Assembly: GCA_017543025.1 (NCBI GenBank)
Contig: JAFYGX010000145.1
Coordinates: 33,272 to 97,271 of the forward strand
Reading direction: 5' to 3'
Length of the DNA: 64,000 bases
DNA from: Solobacterium sp.
Lineage (GTDB): Bacteria > Bacillota_I > Bacilli_A > Erysipelotrichales > Erysipelotrichaceae
Shown: positions 17,240 to 25,894 of the stretch, in pieces
Layout: every line of letters starts with the position of its first letter
Numbering within the stretch: position 1 is the stretch's first letter
Position numbers and translations under genes: made by a program
Notes under the pieces: model-generated
The model's input: only the letters and a program-made list of their open reading frames with translations
Told to the model about the DNA's origin: nothing
Databases searched by the model: none

Positions 17240-17270
17240 ACGCCTCTGCAGCAGGGGCGTTTTTTGTTTT
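17240..17270 (+). terminator. Rho-independent terminator after mtnN
   Basis: ACGCC (17240-17244) pairs with GGCGT (17256-17260), the stem extending inward as CTGC/GCAG-like pairs, followed by TTTTTTG. Confidence 0.8.
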
Positions 17271-17313
17271 CGGCGCAGGCGGAAGTGCGCCTGTACGTAA
17301 TGCAAAAACCCGT

Positions 17314-17380
17314 TATAATAGGAACTGCGGTTTTTCCGCCGTCGGTAGCGGCTACCCGACGTATACCTAAAATAAGGAGT
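17314..17380 (+). promoter_or_regulatory. Promoter and preQ1-I-type riboswitch controlling queT
   Basis: A perfect TATAAT lies at 17314-17319. Downstream, CGTCGG (17340-17345) pairs with CCGACG (17356-17361) around a TAGCGGCTAC loop, followed by the tail TATACCTAAAATAAGGAG. The compact hairpin with a C/A-rich tail matches the H-type pseudoknot layout of class I preQ1 riboswitches, and the end of the tail is the ribosome site AAGGAG (17374-17379). Ligand binding would therefore hide the ribosome site of the next gene, a QueT transporter. A separate small hairpin (GCGG...CCGC) precedes the aptamer. Confidence 0.65.
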
Positions 17381-17388
17381 ATGTATAC

Positions 17389-17889
17389 ATGACACTGAAA
17401 CGTTTAACCAGAATTGCAATGGTGGCGGCGATCTATGCGGTCCTGTCCATTGCCCTTGCCCCGCTTTCCTACGGGCCGATTCAGATCCGCTTCTCGGAAG
17501 CGCTGACGATGCTGCCGCTGATCTGGCAGCCGGCAATTCCGGCGCTTACCATCGGATGCTTTATTACAAATCTGGTCGGCACAGCAATGGGGGCGACCGG
17601 GGCGATTGACATTGTTTTCGGAACGCTGGCGACGTTCCTTGCGGCGGTATGTACCTATAAGCTGAGAGATGTAAAAACATTCGGGATTCCGTTCGCATCG
17701 ATTCTGATGCCGGTTCTGTTTAACGGAGTCATTATCGGACTGGAACTCGGATGGATGCTGAGTCCGGATCAGATGTGGAAGATGTCGGTTATTTACGGGC
17801 TTCAGGTGGCAGCCGGAGAACTGGTTGCTGTGGTGATCGGTTATGTTCTGGTGGAACAGCTGGAGAAAACAGATCTGTTTAAGGAGTGA
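17389..17889 (+). CDS. queT: QueT-family queuosine precursor transporter
   Basis: The 166-residue integral membrane protein has about five hydrophobic segments and the family signatures YGPIQIRFSEALTMLP and FGTLATFLAAVCTYKL. QueT (COG4708) is the substrate-specific subunit of an ECF-type importer of queuosine precursors such as preQ1. The upstream riboswitch of the preQ1 type supports this directly. No ECF ATPase or T-component gene is in the window, so it must use shared energising subunits encoded elsewhere. Its stop is 6 bases before the VanY gene, giving a likely shared transcript. Confidence 0.9.
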   Translation: MTLKRLTRIAMVAAIYAVLSIALAPLSYGPIQIRFSEALTMLPLIWQPAIPALTIGCFITNLVGTAMGATGAIDIVFGTLATFLAAVCTYKLRDVKTFGIPFASILMPVLFNGVIIGLELGWMLSPDQMWKMSVIYGLQVAAGELVAVVIGYVLVEQLEKTDLFKE

Positions 17890-17895
17890 TTTCAT

Positions 17896-18690
17896 ATGAA
17901 ATATGTGCTTTCTGCACTGCTTGTTGTACTGGTGGCGCTGCTTGCCGTCAGTTCCTATCTGACCTTCTTTTCAAAACCGAAAGCAGAAGACAGTCAGATA
18001 CCGGAACCGGAACCGGAAACAGAAGCTCCGGAGAGTTCAGCTGAGCCGGAGCCGACCGTAACGCCGGAACCTGAGCCGACGATTGATCCTGCGGTATTCA
18101 CCGATACCGGCAGCCTGCTTGTTGTCGCCAATAAAAAACACAAGCTTCCGGACGGTTACGTGCCGGCCGATCTTGTATCTCCTTCCATCGCACAGACAGC
18201 CGCATGTACGATGCGGGAACCGGCCGCACAGGCAATTGCAGAAATGGCGCAGGCAGCAGCCGCGGAAGGCGTGACACTGATGATCTCCTCTGCATACCGG
18301 GGAGAGGATTATCAGCGGCAGCTGTATAACGGATATGTCGCAAGCTATGGTGCGGAAACGGCTGATACAATCAGTTCACGGCCGGGTTATTCCGATCATC
18401 AGACCGGACTTGCGGCAGACTTTGTGGAGGTTGACGGTTCGCTGAACGGCATCAACTTCAATCAGAAGTTTGAAGAGACCGAAAGCGGCAAGTGGCTTCG
18501 CACCCATGCGCATGAGTACGGATTTATCATGCGCTATCCGAAGGGAAAACAGGAGATTACGGGTTATGCCTATGAACCATGGCATTTCCGCTATATCGGA
18601 ATCGAAGACGCAACAGCTGTTTACAATGTGGATGAATTCGAATCGTTTGAGGAATTCTTCGGCGTAGAAGGCGGCGATTATGCAGGCTGA
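17896..18690 (+). CDS. VanY-type D-alanyl-D-alanine carboxypeptidase, membrane anchored
   Basis: The 264-residue protein begins with a single transmembrane anchor (about residues 4-24), then a Pro/Glu-rich spacer (about 30-60, repeated PEPEP/TPEPEP), and ends with an M15B peptidase domain. Zinc and catalytic motifs are visible: SDHQTGLAADF (metal His and Asp) and EPWHFRYIG (catalytic Glu region and metal His). Such enzymes trim the terminal D-Ala of peptidoglycan stem peptides outside the cell. A closely related paralogue is at 54837-55607. A terminator begins at its stop codon, so expression ends here although it starts from the queT transcript. Confidence 0.9.
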   Translation: MKYVLSALLVVLVALLAVSSYLTFFSKPKAEDSQIPEPEPETEAPESSAEPEPTVTPEPEPTIDPAVFTDTGSLLVVANKKHKLPDGYVPADLVSPSIAQTAACTMREPAAQAIAEMAQAAAAEGVTLMISSAYRGEDYQRQLYNGYVASYGAETADTISSRPGYSDHQTGLAADFVEVDGSLNGINFNQKFEETESGKWLRTHAHEYGFIMRYPKGKQEITGYAYEPWHFRYIGIEDATAVYNVDEFESFEEFFGVEGGDYAG

Positions 18691-18711
18691 GCTCTGGAAA
18701 CAGGGCTTTTT
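18690..18711 (+). terminator. Terminator overlapping the vanY stop codon
   Basis: AGCTCTG, a GAAA tetraloop, and CAGGGCT (one G-T pair), followed by TTTT. The first stem base is the last base of the TGA stop. Confidence 0.7.
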
Positions 18712-18861
18712 ACATGGGCTTGCGGATAAGGAATCTCAGGTACGTGACTACAGCTCTGCAGTCCTGCGGTTTTTGGCTGTGTATTTTGCTTTGAACGGCG
18801 AAGAGGCAGAGGTTCGCATGTGGCAAAGGAAATTCTGCTGGGGTAAGATGGTAATGCGCTT

Positions 18862-19512
18862 ATGAGTGAAAACAGAAAACTGACGCCGGGGTTTGATACG
18901 CTCGGAAAGATCGGCAGTATCGTTCTGCTGAATTTTATATGCATGGTCAGCTGTATTCCGCTGATTACAATCGGGGATGCGGCAGGAGCGATGTATTACG
19001 TGATGCTGAAGCTGGTGCGGGGAACGGAAGAAGAAGTGATAAAGCCTTATTTTCGGTTTTTTATCGGAAATTTTCTGAAAAGTATTCCCTATACGCTGGC
19101 TCTTGCGGCCGGCACATTTGTGATCAGCTCCGCAGTAACGGTCCTGAAAGAGGTCAGCGGTCCGCTTGCGTTCTGCACAGGCGTTTCGCTCTGTATTGTA
19201 CTGGCTGCGGAAGCGGGCTGGGCAATCCCGCTGTTTGCACAGTTTGATGACTCCTTTGCCACAACCCTGAAACATGCGTTTCTGCTTGCACTGCAGAATC
19301 CAAGAGAGACTGCTGTGGTGACCGCATGTAATCTGTGTCTGCCCGCAGTTATGTTACTGCTGCCGCAGGTTTCTGCTTACGCCCTGTTTTTCTGGATGTT
19401 TGCAGGAGCTGCGATCCTGAGCCGGATTGCGGCAGGCGTGCTGGCGCCGGTGTTTGAAAGACTGATGCCGGAACAGAAAAAGATAGAAGAGGAATGTTCA
19501 GAAGATGAGTAA
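18862..19512 (+). CDS. DUF624 (YesL-like) membrane protein
   Basis: The 216-residue protein has about five transmembrane segments and the DUF624 pattern: FDTLGKIGSIVLLNFICMVSCIPLITIGDAAGAMYY at the start (read in two parts), then a basic loop and further membrane helices. YesL-like proteins of unknown function often accompany LplB/LplC-type sugar transporters; a second copy at 62266-62928 sits in exactly such a locus, but this one does not. It overlaps the phosphosugar mutase gene by 8 bases. No strong ribosome site precedes the ATG. Confidence 0.82.
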   Translation: MSENRKLTPGFDTLGKIGSIVLLNFICMVSCIPLITIGDAAGAMYYVMLKLVRGTEEEVIKPYFRFFIGNFLKSIPYTLALAAGTFVISSAVTVLKEVSGPLAFCTGVSLCIVLAAEAGWAIPLFAQFDDSFATTLKHAFLLALQNPRETAVVTACNLCLPAVMLLLPQVSAYALFFWMFAGAAILSRIAAGVLAPVFERLMPEQKKIEEECSEDE

Positions 19513-21229
19513 TGCGGAACAGACATTTCAGCACTGGCTGGAATCCCCTTATTTTGACGAACGCACAAAAGAAGAGATGCGTACATTTCAGAATGACAGG
19601 AAAGAGATTGAGGACCGGTTCGGAAAAGAGCTGTCGTTTGGTACCGGGGGTCTGCGGGGACTGCTTGGCGCCGGGACGAACCGGATCAACATGTATACCG
19701 TCCGCCGGGCAACCCAGGGACTGGCAGACTACATCCGGGAGCTTCACGGTGAAAGCAGAGGAGTTGTGATTGCGTATGACAGCCGCCATATGAGTGCAGA
19801 GCTTTCAGAGGAAACCGCGCTCTGTCTGAATGCCAACGGCATCCGGACGTACCGGTTTGAAAGCCTGCGCCCGACACCGGAGCTTTCATTTGCGGTACGG
19901 GAGCTGAACTGCATTGCCGGTGTGGTGATCACAGCGAGCCACAACCCGGCTCCATACAACGGATATAAAGTATACTGGGCAGACGGGGCTCAGATTACAC
20001 CGCCGCATGACCGCAATATTCTCCGCCATGCGGAAGCAGTCACTTCCTTTGAGTCTGTGAAAACGATGGAAAAGGAAGCGGCAGTCGAAGCGGATCTGTA
20101 TAAAACCATCGGAGAAGAAATCGATGAGCGGTATTATGAAGAACTGCTGAAGCTGACAATTGACCGGGAGGTTCTGAAGCAGTATGCAGATCAGGTGCGG
20201 ATCGTTTATACTCCGCTTCATGGAACGGGAGCGATTCCGGTGACGACGCTTCTGAACCGGCTTGGCATTACGCATACCTGCATTGTGAAGGAACAGTGGG
20301 AACCGGATGGGGATTTTACCACCTGTGAAACGCCGAACCCCGAAGAACCGGATGTATACCGACTTGCGCTGAAGCTGGCGGAAGAACAGAATGCTGATCT
20401 GATTATTGCGACGGATCCGGATTCTGACCGGATCGGCGTCATGGCGAAAGATGAGACGGGAAGGTATGTTCTCTTTAACGGAAATGAGACGGGTCTTCTT
20501 CTGGGAGAATATATTCTGAGCAGACGGAAGGAACGGGGGACCATTCCTTCTGACGGCGTGCTGATGACAACGATCGTATCCAGCCCGATGGCAGAACGGA
20601 TGGCAGATGCGTATCATCTGCAGCTGCGGAAAGTGCTGACGGGTTTCAAATACATCGGCAATGAGATGCGGATCTTTGACGAAGAAGGCGGTCATGAATA
20701 TATCTATGGCTTTGAGGAAAGCTATGGATGTCTGTATGGCAGATATGTACATGATAAGGATGCGCAGTCTGCTGTGGTGATTCTGGCGGAGCTTGCGGCT
20801 TCCTGCAGAGCGGAAGGCGTTACGCTGGTACAGAAACGGAACGAGCTGGATCAGAAATATGGCTGCTACAGAGAAGATCTGATCACGGTACGGCTCAGCG
20901 GAGCGGATGGACTGGCCCGCAGTAAAGCAGTGATGGAAACCCTGCTTTCCCCCGACCGGCAGTCGATCGGCGGAAAAACAATCCTTGCGGTGCAGGATTA
21001 TCGGAGCGGCGTCAGGCTGGACCGGAATACCGGCAGGCGTACGGATCTGAAGCTTCCGTATTCCAATGTGGTTTATTTTGAACTGGAAGACGGATGGTGT
21101 GCGATCCGTCCGTCCGGAACCGAACCGAAGCTCAAGTGCTATCTTGGCGTGAACGCAGAGAATGCAGGAACGGCAGATGCGGATCTTTCCGCGCTGCGGG
21201 AAGGGCTCATTGCCCTTGCGGGAATCTGA
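19505..21229 (+). CDS. pgcA: Phosphosugar mutase (phosphoglucomutase/phosphomannomutase)
   Basis: The 574-residue protein has all four signatures of the alpha-D-phosphohexomutase family: the active-site serine in TASHNPAPYNGYK, the Mg2+ loop ATDPDSDRIGV, the sugar-binding GFEESYG and the C-terminal phosphate-binding RPSGTEPK. The length matches Bacillus PgcA-type enzymes, which convert glucose-6-phosphate to glucose-1-phosphate for cell-envelope polymer precursors. The start overlaps the upstream DUF624 gene. The symbol is by analogy; substrate preference for glucose versus mannose cannot be read here. Confidence 0.93.
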   Translation: MSNAEQTFQHWLESPYFDERTKEEMRTFQNDRKEIEDRFGKELSFGTGGLRGLLGAGTNRINMYTVRRATQGLADYIRELHGESRGVVIAYDSRHMSAELSEETALCLNANGIRTYRFESLRPTPELSFAVRELNCIAGVVITASHNPAPYNGYKVYWADGAQITPPHDRNILRHAEAVTSFESVKTMEKEAAVEADLYKTIGEEIDERYYEELLKLTIDREVLKQYADQVRIVYTPLHGTGAIPVTTLLNRLGITHTCIVKEQWEPDGDFTTCETPNPEEPDVYRLALKLAEEQNADLIIATDPDSDRIGVMAKDETGRYVLFNGNETGLLLGEYILSRRKERGTIPSDGVLMTTIVSSPMAERMADAYHLQLRKVLTGFKYIGNEMRIFDEEGGHEYIYGFEESYGCLYGRYVHDKDAQSAVVILAELAASCRAEGVTLVQKRNELDQKYGCYREDLITVRLSGADGLARSKAVMETLLSPDRQSIGGKTILAVQDYRSGVRLDRNTGRRTDLKLPYSNVVYFELEDGWCAIRPSGTEPKLKCYLGVNAENAGTADADLSALREGLIALAGI

Positions 21230-21242
21230 AAAGAAGAACAGC

Positions 21243-21275
21243 GGGCCCGATGAAACGGGCCCTTCATGCTATAAT
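21243..21275 (+). promoter_or_regulatory. Hairpin followed by extended -10 promoter directly in front of tmk
   Basis: GGGCCCG (21243-21249) and CGGGCCC (21256-21262) form a strong hairpin after pgcA, with only a weak T-tract. Immediately after is TGCTATAAT, an extended -10 element (TATAAT 21270-21275). The expected transcription start falls at or within a base or two of the tmk ATG at 21282, and no ribosome site is present. Confidence 0.55.
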
Positions 21276-21281
21276 CACGGT

Positions 21282-21914
21282 ATGTTTAAAGGGAAATTCA
21301 TTACATTTGAAGGACCGGACGGAAGCGGAAAAACGACTGTTTCCACCGCGGTCGTTGAAGCGCTGAAGGAGCTCGGCTATCCGGTGCGCTATACAAGGGA
21401 ACCAGGGGGTTCAGTGATTGCGGAGAAGATCCGTACGATTATTCTGGATCCGGCGCATACGGAAATGGATGCGCGGTGCGAAGCGCTCCTGTATGCGGCT
21501 GCGCGCGCCCAGCATCTGAATGATATCGTGCTTCCTGCACTGGAACAGGGCATCCATGTGATCTGCGATCGGTTTACGGACAGTTCGATTGCCTATCAGG
21601 GTTTTGCACGGGGGCTTGGCGCAGAAGGCGTGCGGCTGATCAATCAGTTTGCGACTTCCGGGTTTATGCCTGAGAAAACGATCTATCTTGATCTTCCGGC
21701 AGAGATCGGTCTGCAGCGGATGCACACAAGAGACAGGGCAAACGACCGGCTGGATAATGAGGGCATTGCATTTCATACGGCGGTATGCCGCGGCTATGAG
21801 CAGGTGAAGAAAGAAGCCGGCGACCGGATGGTCGTGATCGATGCGTCAGCACCGGAGCAGACGGTGATTGAAGAAGCGATCAGAAAGGTAAGGGAAATTC
21901 TCGATGCCGGCTAA
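21282..21914 (+). CDS. tmk: Thymidylate kinase
   Basis: The start at MFKGKFITFEGPDGSGKTT is fixed by the family N-terminus; the P-loop is GPDGSGKTT. The 210-residue protein has the DRFTDSSIAYQGFARG nucleotide-binding segment and a lid region TRDRANDRLDNEG. It phosphorylates dTMP to dTDP with ATP. It is the first gene of the conserved tmk-holB-ricT-rsmI cluster and overlaps holB by 11 bases. The ATG has no Shine-Dalgarno sequence and lies only 6 bases after an extended -10 element, suggesting a leaderless mRNA. Confidence 0.95.
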   Translation: MFKGKFITFEGPDGSGKTTVSTAVVEALKELGYPVRYTREPGGSVIAEKIRTIILDPAHTEMDARCEALLYAAARAQHLNDIVLPALEQGIHVICDRFTDSSIAYQGFARGLGAEGVRLINQFATSGFMPEKTIYLDLPAEIGLQRMHTRDRANDRLDNEGIAFHTAVCRGYEQVKKEAGDRMVVIDASAPEQTVIEEAIRKVREILDAG

Positions 21915-23028
21915 AAAACTGACCGCAAAGGAAAAGGAAGCCGTTGAGCAGGATAAGGAACGGACGGAAACCGACCTTGCGGATCAAAAAAAGCGGACGC
22001 AGATCAGCAGGCTGTTCCGGCAGACCCCGGCAGGACAGCTGCTTGAAACATCTCTGTCGCATCAGGATGTGTTTCATGCCTATCTTTTTTTCGGGCCGGC
22101 AGACTCATTGAAGGATGATGCGGCACTGCTGTTCGGGGCAAGCATTCTCACCGGAAGCGATCATCTGATTGATGAAACAGAGGAGACCGGAGAAACAGCG
22201 GAGCTGATTTCGCAGGTCTATCACGGTGAACACAGCGATTTCATCTGTCTTGACGGAACCCGGCGGGAAGCGATAAAGAAGGAAGAGATCGATGAGATTC
22301 AGAAGCGGTTCTCCCGGACGGCGTCCTCTGCGGCCGGCCGGAAGGTCTATATCATCACACGGGCAGAGAATTCTTCCCTGAATGCGATGAACAGTCTTCT
22401 GAAATTTCTCGAGGAACCTTCCGGGAATGTGTTTGCGATTCTGACAACCGACAATCTGGAACGGCTGCTGCCGACAATCCGTTCCCGCTGTATTACCGTT
22501 CAGTTTCATTCACTTCCGGAAGAAACGATGAAAGAGCTCTGCCGGGCTGAAGGGCTGGATGAAGAAGACGTCTATTTTCTCAGTACGGCGGCGGTGCGTC
22601 CGGATGAGCTGGGCAGAACCGCGGCAGGAAGGAGCTATCAGACCGCAAAGAAGATGCTGAAACAGTATCTGAATGCGGAGGGAAGCAGAGAACTGCTGTA
22701 TGTGGATTATGAGAACCGGTACCGGTCAAAAGCGGGAAGCGATGACGGGGAGGGCGTACGGTTCAAGGACGCAAGGGATGAGAATCTGGATACGCTGGAT
22801 TTCTTTTTCCGTTTTCTCATGCAGTATTATCATGCGGTATGCGCAAATGACGCGGAGGGACCGGCATGGTATCATGAATCTGCCGCAAGGCTGCGGCAGC
22901 GGGAAGATTATATGCGGGTATGCACCGCATGCATGAAAGCTGCGGCGGATGGCCGTGACAAAGTGAACCGAAACAACGATCTGAGTCTTCTGCTGGCGCA
23001 GACGCTGGTTCGACTGGAGGATATATAA
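21904..23028 (+). CDS. holB: DNA polymerase III delta' subunit-like clamp-loader protein
   Basis: The 374-residue protein has an AAA+ fold with the NSLLKFLEEP and IRSRC motifs of delta'/tau clamp-loader subunits. It is preceded by a charged N-terminal extension of about 45 residues rich in Lys and Glu. The position normally holding the P-loop reads FFGPADSLKDD and lacks the lysine, and the zinc-binding cysteines common in delta' are absent. Delta' does not need to hydrolyse ATP, so function is still plausible. It helps load the sliding clamp. Position between tmk and ricT is the usual one in Bacillota. Confidence 0.88.
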   Translation: MPAKKLTAKEKEAVEQDKERTETDLADQKKRTQISRLFRQTPAGQLLETSLSHQDVFHAYLFFGPADSLKDDAALLFGASILTGSDHLIDETEETGETAELISQVYHGEHSDFICLDGTRREAIKKEEIDEIQKRFSRTASSAAGRKVYIITRAENSSLNAMNSLLKFLEEPSGNVFAILTTDNLERLLPTIRSRCITVQFHSLPEETMKELCRAEGLDEEDVYFLSTAAVRPDELGRTAAGRSYQTAKKMLKQYLNAEGSRELLYVDYENRYRSKAGSDDGEGVRFKDARDENLDTLDFFFRFLMQYYHAVCANDAEGPAWYHESAARLRQREDYMRVCTACMKAAADGRDKVNRNNDLSLLLAQTLVRLEDI

Positions 23029-23031
23029 GTT

Positions 23032-24297
23032 ATGCCAATGAAGGAAGATACGATACAGAACGTACAGGACGGCAGGGCAGAACGCCGTTACCCCTATACG
23101 GTTTCTGTACGGTTTCATAACAGCGGGCGTTCGTATACATTCGGAACGGAGCTTGCGGATCTGAAGATCGGCGACCGGGTAGTTGCTGAGACTGCGCAGG
23201 GACTTGTGCTGGGGACGTGTCAGACCGCCAGTGTAAACTGGGAGGGATGCCGCTGTCCGAAGATGTCGCTGATGCCGGTACACCGCAGGGCGGAAGCCAA
23301 TGACATTGAACAGTTTCAGAAGAATCTCGAACTTGCAAAATATGCACTCCGCTTATGTGAAGCAGAGGTAAAGGAACTTGAACTGGGCATGCATCTGCTG
23401 TCGGCAGAATATACGCTTGACCGTTCCAAGGTGCTGGTTGTCTATCAGGCGGAACAGCGGGTGGATTTCCGCGAGCTGCTGAAACGGCTGGGGAGCCGGC
23501 TTCACTGCCGGATCGAGCTGCGGCAGATCGGCGAGCGCGATAAGGCCAGAATGGTCGGCGGCATCGGTTTATGCGGCATGGAATGCTGCTGTGCGAGATT
23601 CAAGCAGAAGATGGATGTGATCTCGATCAATATGGCGAAGAACCAGCTTCTGGCCCTGAATACGGAAAAACTTTCCGGCATGTGCGGCAAGCTGATGTGC
23701 TGTCTGAAATATGAGGACGCCAATTATAAGGAACTGACGGCAGGGCTTCCGAAGCTGGGCGCCCATGTGGAATATCAGGGGGAGATGTACCGCGTGACGT
23801 CGATGAACGTCATGACAAATGAAGCCCGGCTGGAAAACAGCGAAAGCTATGAAATTCTTACGATCGATGAGCTGCGTGAGCATACGGTAGTCCGCAAGGG
23901 CGTAACGGTCGGCCGCAAGTCGAATCAGCGTACACCCAAGCAGACGCATATCGCACCGGGTGTCCGGAATGTGCGGGAACAGCAGGCCGCATTCAGTGCA
24001 AGCGAGAGTGAGAAGAGCCGTGGAATTTCGGCGGAATCCAAGGACACCTCGCATCAGAAGAACGCAGATCTTAAGCCGCTCCGTACCGAGCGCAAACGGC
24101 CGGCTGAACCGAAAAAACAGGAAAAGAGCGGTGCGAAGGCGGCAGAGAAAAACCGCCGGTCCGCATCGAATGCGAATAACCGCAGACGGGAGAATAGCCG
24201 GAAGACTGCAGATACGAACAATCCGAATGTCACGGTACGCAGCTTCAAGTCTTCAAAAACCAGAGCAGAAGAGGCAGCGAAAGGGTCATCGAAATGA
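23032..24297 (+). CDS. ricT: PSP1-domain protein RicT (YaaT) with a long basic tail
   Basis: Residues 1 to about 290 form the PSP1/RicT module with its conserved cysteines: CRCPKM, GMECCCARFKQKMD and GMCGKLMCCLKYE. In Bacillus, RicT with RicA and RicF binds iron-sulfur clusters and promotes RNase Y-dependent mRNA maturation. Residues from about 300 to 421 are a low-complexity tail rich in Lys, Arg, Glu, Ser and Asn, absent from standard family members of about 275 residues, and probably disordered and RNA-binding (inference). It begins 3 bases after holB and overlaps rsmI by four bases. Confidence 0.92.
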   Translation: MPMKEDTIQNVQDGRAERRYPYTVSVRFHNSGRSYTFGTELADLKIGDRVVAETAQGLVLGTCQTASVNWEGCRCPKMSLMPVHRRAEANDIEQFQKNLELAKYALRLCEAEVKELELGMHLLSAEYTLDRSKVLVVYQAEQRVDFRELLKRLGSRLHCRIELRQIGERDKARMVGGIGLCGMECCCARFKQKMDVISINMAKNQLLALNTEKLSGMCGKLMCCLKYEDANYKELTAGLPKLGAHVEYQGEMYRVTSMNVMTNEARLENSESYEILTIDELREHTVVRKGVTVGRKSNQRTPKQTHIAPGVRNVREQQAAFSASESEKSRGISAESKDTSHQKNADLKPLRTERKRPAEPKKQEKSGAKAAEKNRRSASNANNRRRENSRKTADTNNPNVTVRSFKSSKTRAEEAAKGSSK

Positions 24298-25148
24298 ACC
24301 GGCAGAAAAGCTTTGAAAACGAAAAGCCGACCCTCTATCTTGTGCCGACGCCGATCGGAAACCGGTCAGAGATGACGCCCCGGGCAATCGAAGTGCTGAA
24401 GAGCGTGAATGTGATTGCCTGCGAGGATACCCGGACGAGCGGTCAGCTGCTGAAGTACTATGAGATTCATAACCGGCTGATCTCCTATCAGAACTTCAAC
24501 GAAGACCCGAGCGCAAGAGGAATTCTGAATCTGCTGGCCCAGGGACAGAATATCGCTCTGATTTCCGACGCCGGCTATCCTTTGATCAATGATCCGGGTC
24601 AGCGGGTTGTCAGCGAGGCGAGTGCAATGGGATATAATGTGGTTCCGCTTTCCGGCTGTTCTGCATTTCTCAACGCCCTTGTCGCAAGCGGACTGATTGT
24701 TCAGCCGTTCCTCTTCATCGGATTTCTGCCCTCTGGTTCATCCGACCGGGAAAAGAAGCTGCGGGAGTACCGGAATTATCCGATGACTCTGGTGTTCTAT
24801 GAAGCGCCGCATCGGATCGCGAAATGTCTGGAATCCTGTCTGGAAGTGCTTGGCGACCGCCGGTGCTGTCTGGCAAGAGAGCTTACAAAAAAACACGAAG
24901 AGTTTCTTCGCGGCACCATTTCTGAGATCCTTGCGGAGTGTGATGGTCTGAAAGGAGAGATGGTTCTCATCATTGATGGAAATCATGATGATTACCTGAA
25001 GGATGTGGATTACGGTGCCCTGCTGATGAAAGTGCAGGAACGGATTGCCGAGGGAATGACAAAGTCGGAAGCGATCCGGAAGGTCGCGACAGAACACGGG
25101 GTTCCCCGCAACCGGCTGTATGAATATGTGCACAGCCAGAGCTGCTGA
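24294..25148 (+). CDS. rsmI: 16S rRNA (cytidine(1402)-2'-O)-methyltransferase
   Basis: The 284-residue protein has the tetrapyrrole-methylase-like SAM fold with the RsmI signatures LVPTPIGNRSEMTPRAIEVL, ACEDTRTSGQLL, LISDAGYPLINDPG and a C-terminal helical domain. It methylates the ribose of C1402 in the 30S decoding centre. It is translationally coupled to ricT by an ATGA overlap. The gene yabA, usually found between ricT and rsmI in Bacillota, is absent here. Confidence 0.95.
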   Translation: MNRQKSFENEKPTLYLVPTPIGNRSEMTPRAIEVLKSVNVIACEDTRTSGQLLKYYEIHNRLISYQNFNEDPSARGILNLLAQGQNIALISDAGYPLINDPGQRVVSEASAMGYNVVPLSGCSAFLNALVASGLIVQPFLFIGFLPSGSSDREKKLREYRNYPMTLVFYEAPHRIAKCLESCLEVLGDRRCCLARELTKKHEEFLRGTISEILAECDGLKGEMVLIIDGNHDDYLKDVDYGALLMKVQERIAEGMTKSEAIRKVATEHGVPRNRLYEYVHSQSC

Positions 25149-25169
25149 TAACGAAAGGAGAATCAACTC

Positions 25170-25868
25170 ATGAGTCTGGTTACAGTTATCTATATTATCG
25201 CGGGATTGCTTCCTGCCATCTTTCTGATGTGGTATATCTACAAGAACGACAAACTCGAGAAGGAACCCATCCCGCTGCTCAGAAAACTGGCGTTCGGCGG
25301 CGTGCTTGCGGCATTTCTTGCGCTGTTCCTGGAACAGGTGTTTTCCCATGTGATGAGCCAGATCAACTTCCCGGATGAGAGTACGATGATCATCTGTGAA
25401 GCGATTATGATAGGCGCCAGCGAAGAAGCGTCCAAGCTGTTCTTTCTGAAACGGAATACATGGCGCAGCCCGGCGTTCAATTTCCGGTATGACGGTATCG
25501 TATATGCGGTATTTGTATCGCTTGGTTTTGCGGCAATCGAAAATGTGCTGTATGTATTCCAGTATGGTCTTGGCGTCGCACTGTCCCGCGGTCTTCTGGC
25601 TGTGCCGGCACATATGGCGTTCGGTGTTTTCATGGGATCGTTCTATGGCCGTGCGAAGGTTGCGGAGATCTACGGAAGAGATTCCGAAAAGATTCTGAAT
25701 CTGGTGCTCTGCTATGTGGTTCCGGTTGCGCTGCACGCATTCTATGACGCCTGTGCAATGCTTGGGTCAGATATGGCCATGATTCTGTTTATCGCCTTTG
25801 TGATTGTCATGTATATCATTGTCATCCGCAAGGTGAGAAACGAGTCGAAAACAGATTACGAATTCTGA
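25170..25868 (+). CDS. PrsW-family glutamic-type intramembrane protease
   Basis: The 232-residue protein has seven or eight membrane segments and all PrsW motifs: GASEEASKL (EE pair), GFAAIENVLYVF (third acidic residue), PAHMAFGVFMG and HAFYDA (histidines and terminal Asp). In Bacillus subtilis PrsW cleaves the anti-sigma factor RsiW; related proteins serve other roles. No anti-sigma/sigma pair is nearby. AAAGGAG is located well in front of the start, and a strong terminator ends the tmk transcript after this gene. Confidence 0.87.
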   Translation: MSLVTVIYIIAGLLPAIFLMWYIYKNDKLEKEPIPLLRKLAFGGVLAAFLALFLEQVFSHVMSQINFPDESTMIICEAIMIGASEEASKLFFLKRNTWRSPAFNFRYDGIVYAVFVSLGFAAIENVLYVFQYGLGVALSRGLLAVPAHMAFGVFMGSFYGRAKVAEIYGRDSEKILNLVLCYVVPVALHAFYDACAMLGSDMAMILFIAFVIVMYIIVIRKVRNESKTDYEF

Positions 25869-25894
25869 AACATCCGCTGCAGATTCATGCAATG

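Noticed and set aside
18680..18865. 61-codon frame bridging vanY and the DUF624 gene with overlapping ends
   Set aside because: A convincing terminator (18690-18711) lies inside it and the protein has no recognisable features, so the overlaps are probably chance.
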